Shown: piece after piece, positions 34,954 through 35,670 of the stretch
Layout: every line of letters begins with the position of its first letter
How positions within the stretch are numbered: position 1 is the first letter of the stretch
Source: an uncultured Aureispira sp.
Lineage (GTDB): Bacteria > Bacteroidota > Bacteroidia > Chitinophagales > Saprospiraceae
Assembly (NCBI GenBank): GCA_905480075.1
Contig: CAJQOX010000244.1
Span: forward strand, 1-35,670
DNA length: 35,670 bases
Reading direction: 5' to 3'
Notes under the pieces: generated by a model
The model's input: the letters and a program-made list of their open reading frames with translations, nothing else
What the model was told of the DNA's origin: nothing
The model's database searches: none
Program-made: the position numbers and the translations under genes

Positions 34954-35263
34954 ATTCTGTGCGAGATTCTTTTGTAATTACTGTTCTTCAGATTAGTATA
35001 ATAATCACCATCAGAAGAAGGGTTTGTTAGATAGTTTGATTGATTTTCTGCAAAATTATAGCTTTTTTTCTCAATTTTATTGAAATTACAAAAAAAAATA
35101 ATGGTTTTCAAAATTAACCATGTAATTTCCATTATTTTTATTGGCAATGAGTTAATTATCAATGTTTTTTAATGCGAATTATGACATCTGTTCGACTTGC
35201 TTTTGATTTGCCGCTGTTCCTATGTTTTTTTATTATTCTTTCTTTGATTAAAAAATTGAATTA
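34954..35263. other. 310-base region between divergent recQ and ABM genes
   Basis: AT-rich and without a supported gene. On the reverse strand TAATTTTG (35058-35051) is an exact -7 match for recQ, 98 bases before its start, but no TTG lies at the usual spacing. An 11-pair inverted repeat, AAAAATAATGG (35094-35104) with CCATTATTTTT (35129-35139), surrounds a smaller ATGGTT/AACCAT repeat and may be a regulatory site for the divergent pair. Confidence 0.5.
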
Positions 35264-35560
35264 ATGATTATCAGATTTGTAAAAATGACTTTTAAAGATG
35301 AATTCGTAGAAGAGTTTTTAAGTGAACTTGACAAGCGCAAAGAACGTATCCGGAATTTTAAGGGTTGTTCTTTTTTGCAGGTTTTACAGGACGTAAATGA
35401 CCCGCGTATCATTTTCTCCCACAGCTTTTGGGAAAGTGAGCAAGCGTTGGATAATTATCGATATTCTGAATTTTTTCAGGAAACGTGGAAATTTACAAAG
35501 CCTAAATTTGCTGAAAAGCCGCAAGCATGGAGTACGAATAGTTTGCATCTGTTGGATTGA
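35264..35560 (+). CDS. ABM-family (antibiotic biosynthesis monooxygenase-like) protein
   Basis: A 98-residue protein with the dimeric alpha/beta-barrel fold of the ABM superfamily. Landmarks: MIIRFVKMTFKDEFVEEFL, a middle 'GCSFLQVLQDVNDPRIIFSHSFWESEQALDNY' and 'SEFFQETWKFTKPKFAEKPQAW'. The strand-helix-strand order and the 'W.s..al..Y..S..F' segment are family signatures. Members act on quinones, heme or other small aromatic compounds, or have no enzyme activity; a specific reaction cannot be given. Cytosolic, single domain, normal length. It is followed 74 bases later by the start of a Rossmann-type gene on the same strand, so the two may be co-transcribed. Confidence 0.85.
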   Translation: MIIRFVKMTFKDEFVEEFLSELDKRKERIRNFKGCSFLQVLQDVNDPRIIFSHSFWESEQALDNYRYSEFFQETWKFTKPKFAEKPQAWSTNSLHLLD

Positions 35561-35634
35561 ATAGATTGGGTTTTGTACATAATAAGGGGCAATTATTTCA
35601 TCAAAAAATTCTATGATTTTTTTAACTTTTTTTT

Positions 35635-35670
35635 ATGCCAGAATTATTAATTCCCGGTGGTTCGGGATTT
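35635..35670 (+). CDS. Start of a Rossmann-fold gene, cut by window edge
   Basis: An ATG at 35635 opens a frame that runs to the last base: MPELLIPGGSGF. The first strand followed by GGSGF is the opening of an NAD(P)-binding Rossmann fold. The form is most like the TIGR01777/SDR39U1 (YfcH) epimerase-like family (usually '.ILI.GG.GFIG'). Only 12 residues are visible, so the family is a guess. Confidence 0.5.
   Translation, partial: MPELLIPGGSGF

Noticed and set aside
1..35670. CRISPR array, tRNA, rRNA, prophage or insertion sequence
   Set aside because: No regularly spaced repeats, no cloverleaf-like segments, and no transposase, integrase or phage genes were seen when reading the gaps.

Overview
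The window looks like chromosomal DNA from a low-GC member of the Bacteroidota. The signs are: two secreted proteins ending in type IX secretion (T9SS) sorting domains; PKD, FISUMP and YARHG domains; a GldL-like membrane motif; many short lipoproteins; Bacteroidota-type promoters (TTG, about 19 bases, TAnnTTTG); and almost no strong Shine-Dalgarno sites. Most genes are housekeeping genes or envelope proteins. I see no phage, insertion sequence, CRISPR array, rRNA or tRNA.

Layout. 1-2.5 kb: the end of a TPR gene, an eight-helix membrane protein, and a reverse-strand membrane protein with three GldL-like motifs. A 50-base direct repeat (45/50 identical) that can fold into a hairpin flanks the last gene. 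2.5-8 kb, reverse strand: a gene for a 751-residue protein joining a TIR-like domain, an acidic linker, TPR repeats and a complete YdfG-like short-chain dehydrogenase; then a membrane-anchored protein, a lipoprotein whose start overlaps it by ATGA, and a secreted S9 peptidase. 8.3-14.8 kb, forward: rsgA (TTG start), a Bacteroidota-specific cytosolic protein, an FtsX-like membrane protein, a secreted protein with a good promoter, a WG-repeat/YARHG lipoprotein and a DUF2306-like membrane protein.

14.8-21.6 kb: two small reverse-strand exported proteins, a TPR protein, ornithine aminotransferase rocD (reverse), an RsmB/NOP-type rRNA methyltransferase (TTG start), a FISUMP lipoprotein and a thioredoxin-fold protein. 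21.7-26 kb, reverse: a likely operon mazG, aspartate-type aminotransferase, GT87 glycosyltransferase, and upstream of it a membrane-anchored unknown. 26-32.7 kb, forward: a 504-residue T9SS protein and a 1580-residue secreted subtilase whose last 466 residues are an end-to-end duplicate of the first protein. 32.7-35.7 kb: recQ (reverse), an ABM-family protein, and the first 12 codons of a Rossmann-fold gene cut by the window edge.

The most unusual item is the TIR-TPR-SDR fusion at 5686-7941 with its envelope partners. It places a possible NAD-cleaving or NAD-binding signalling domain on the same chain as an intact NADP-type dehydrogenase. The second is the direct-repeat hairpin pair at 1296 and 2427. 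Functions are inferred from motifs read by eye; no database search was run.
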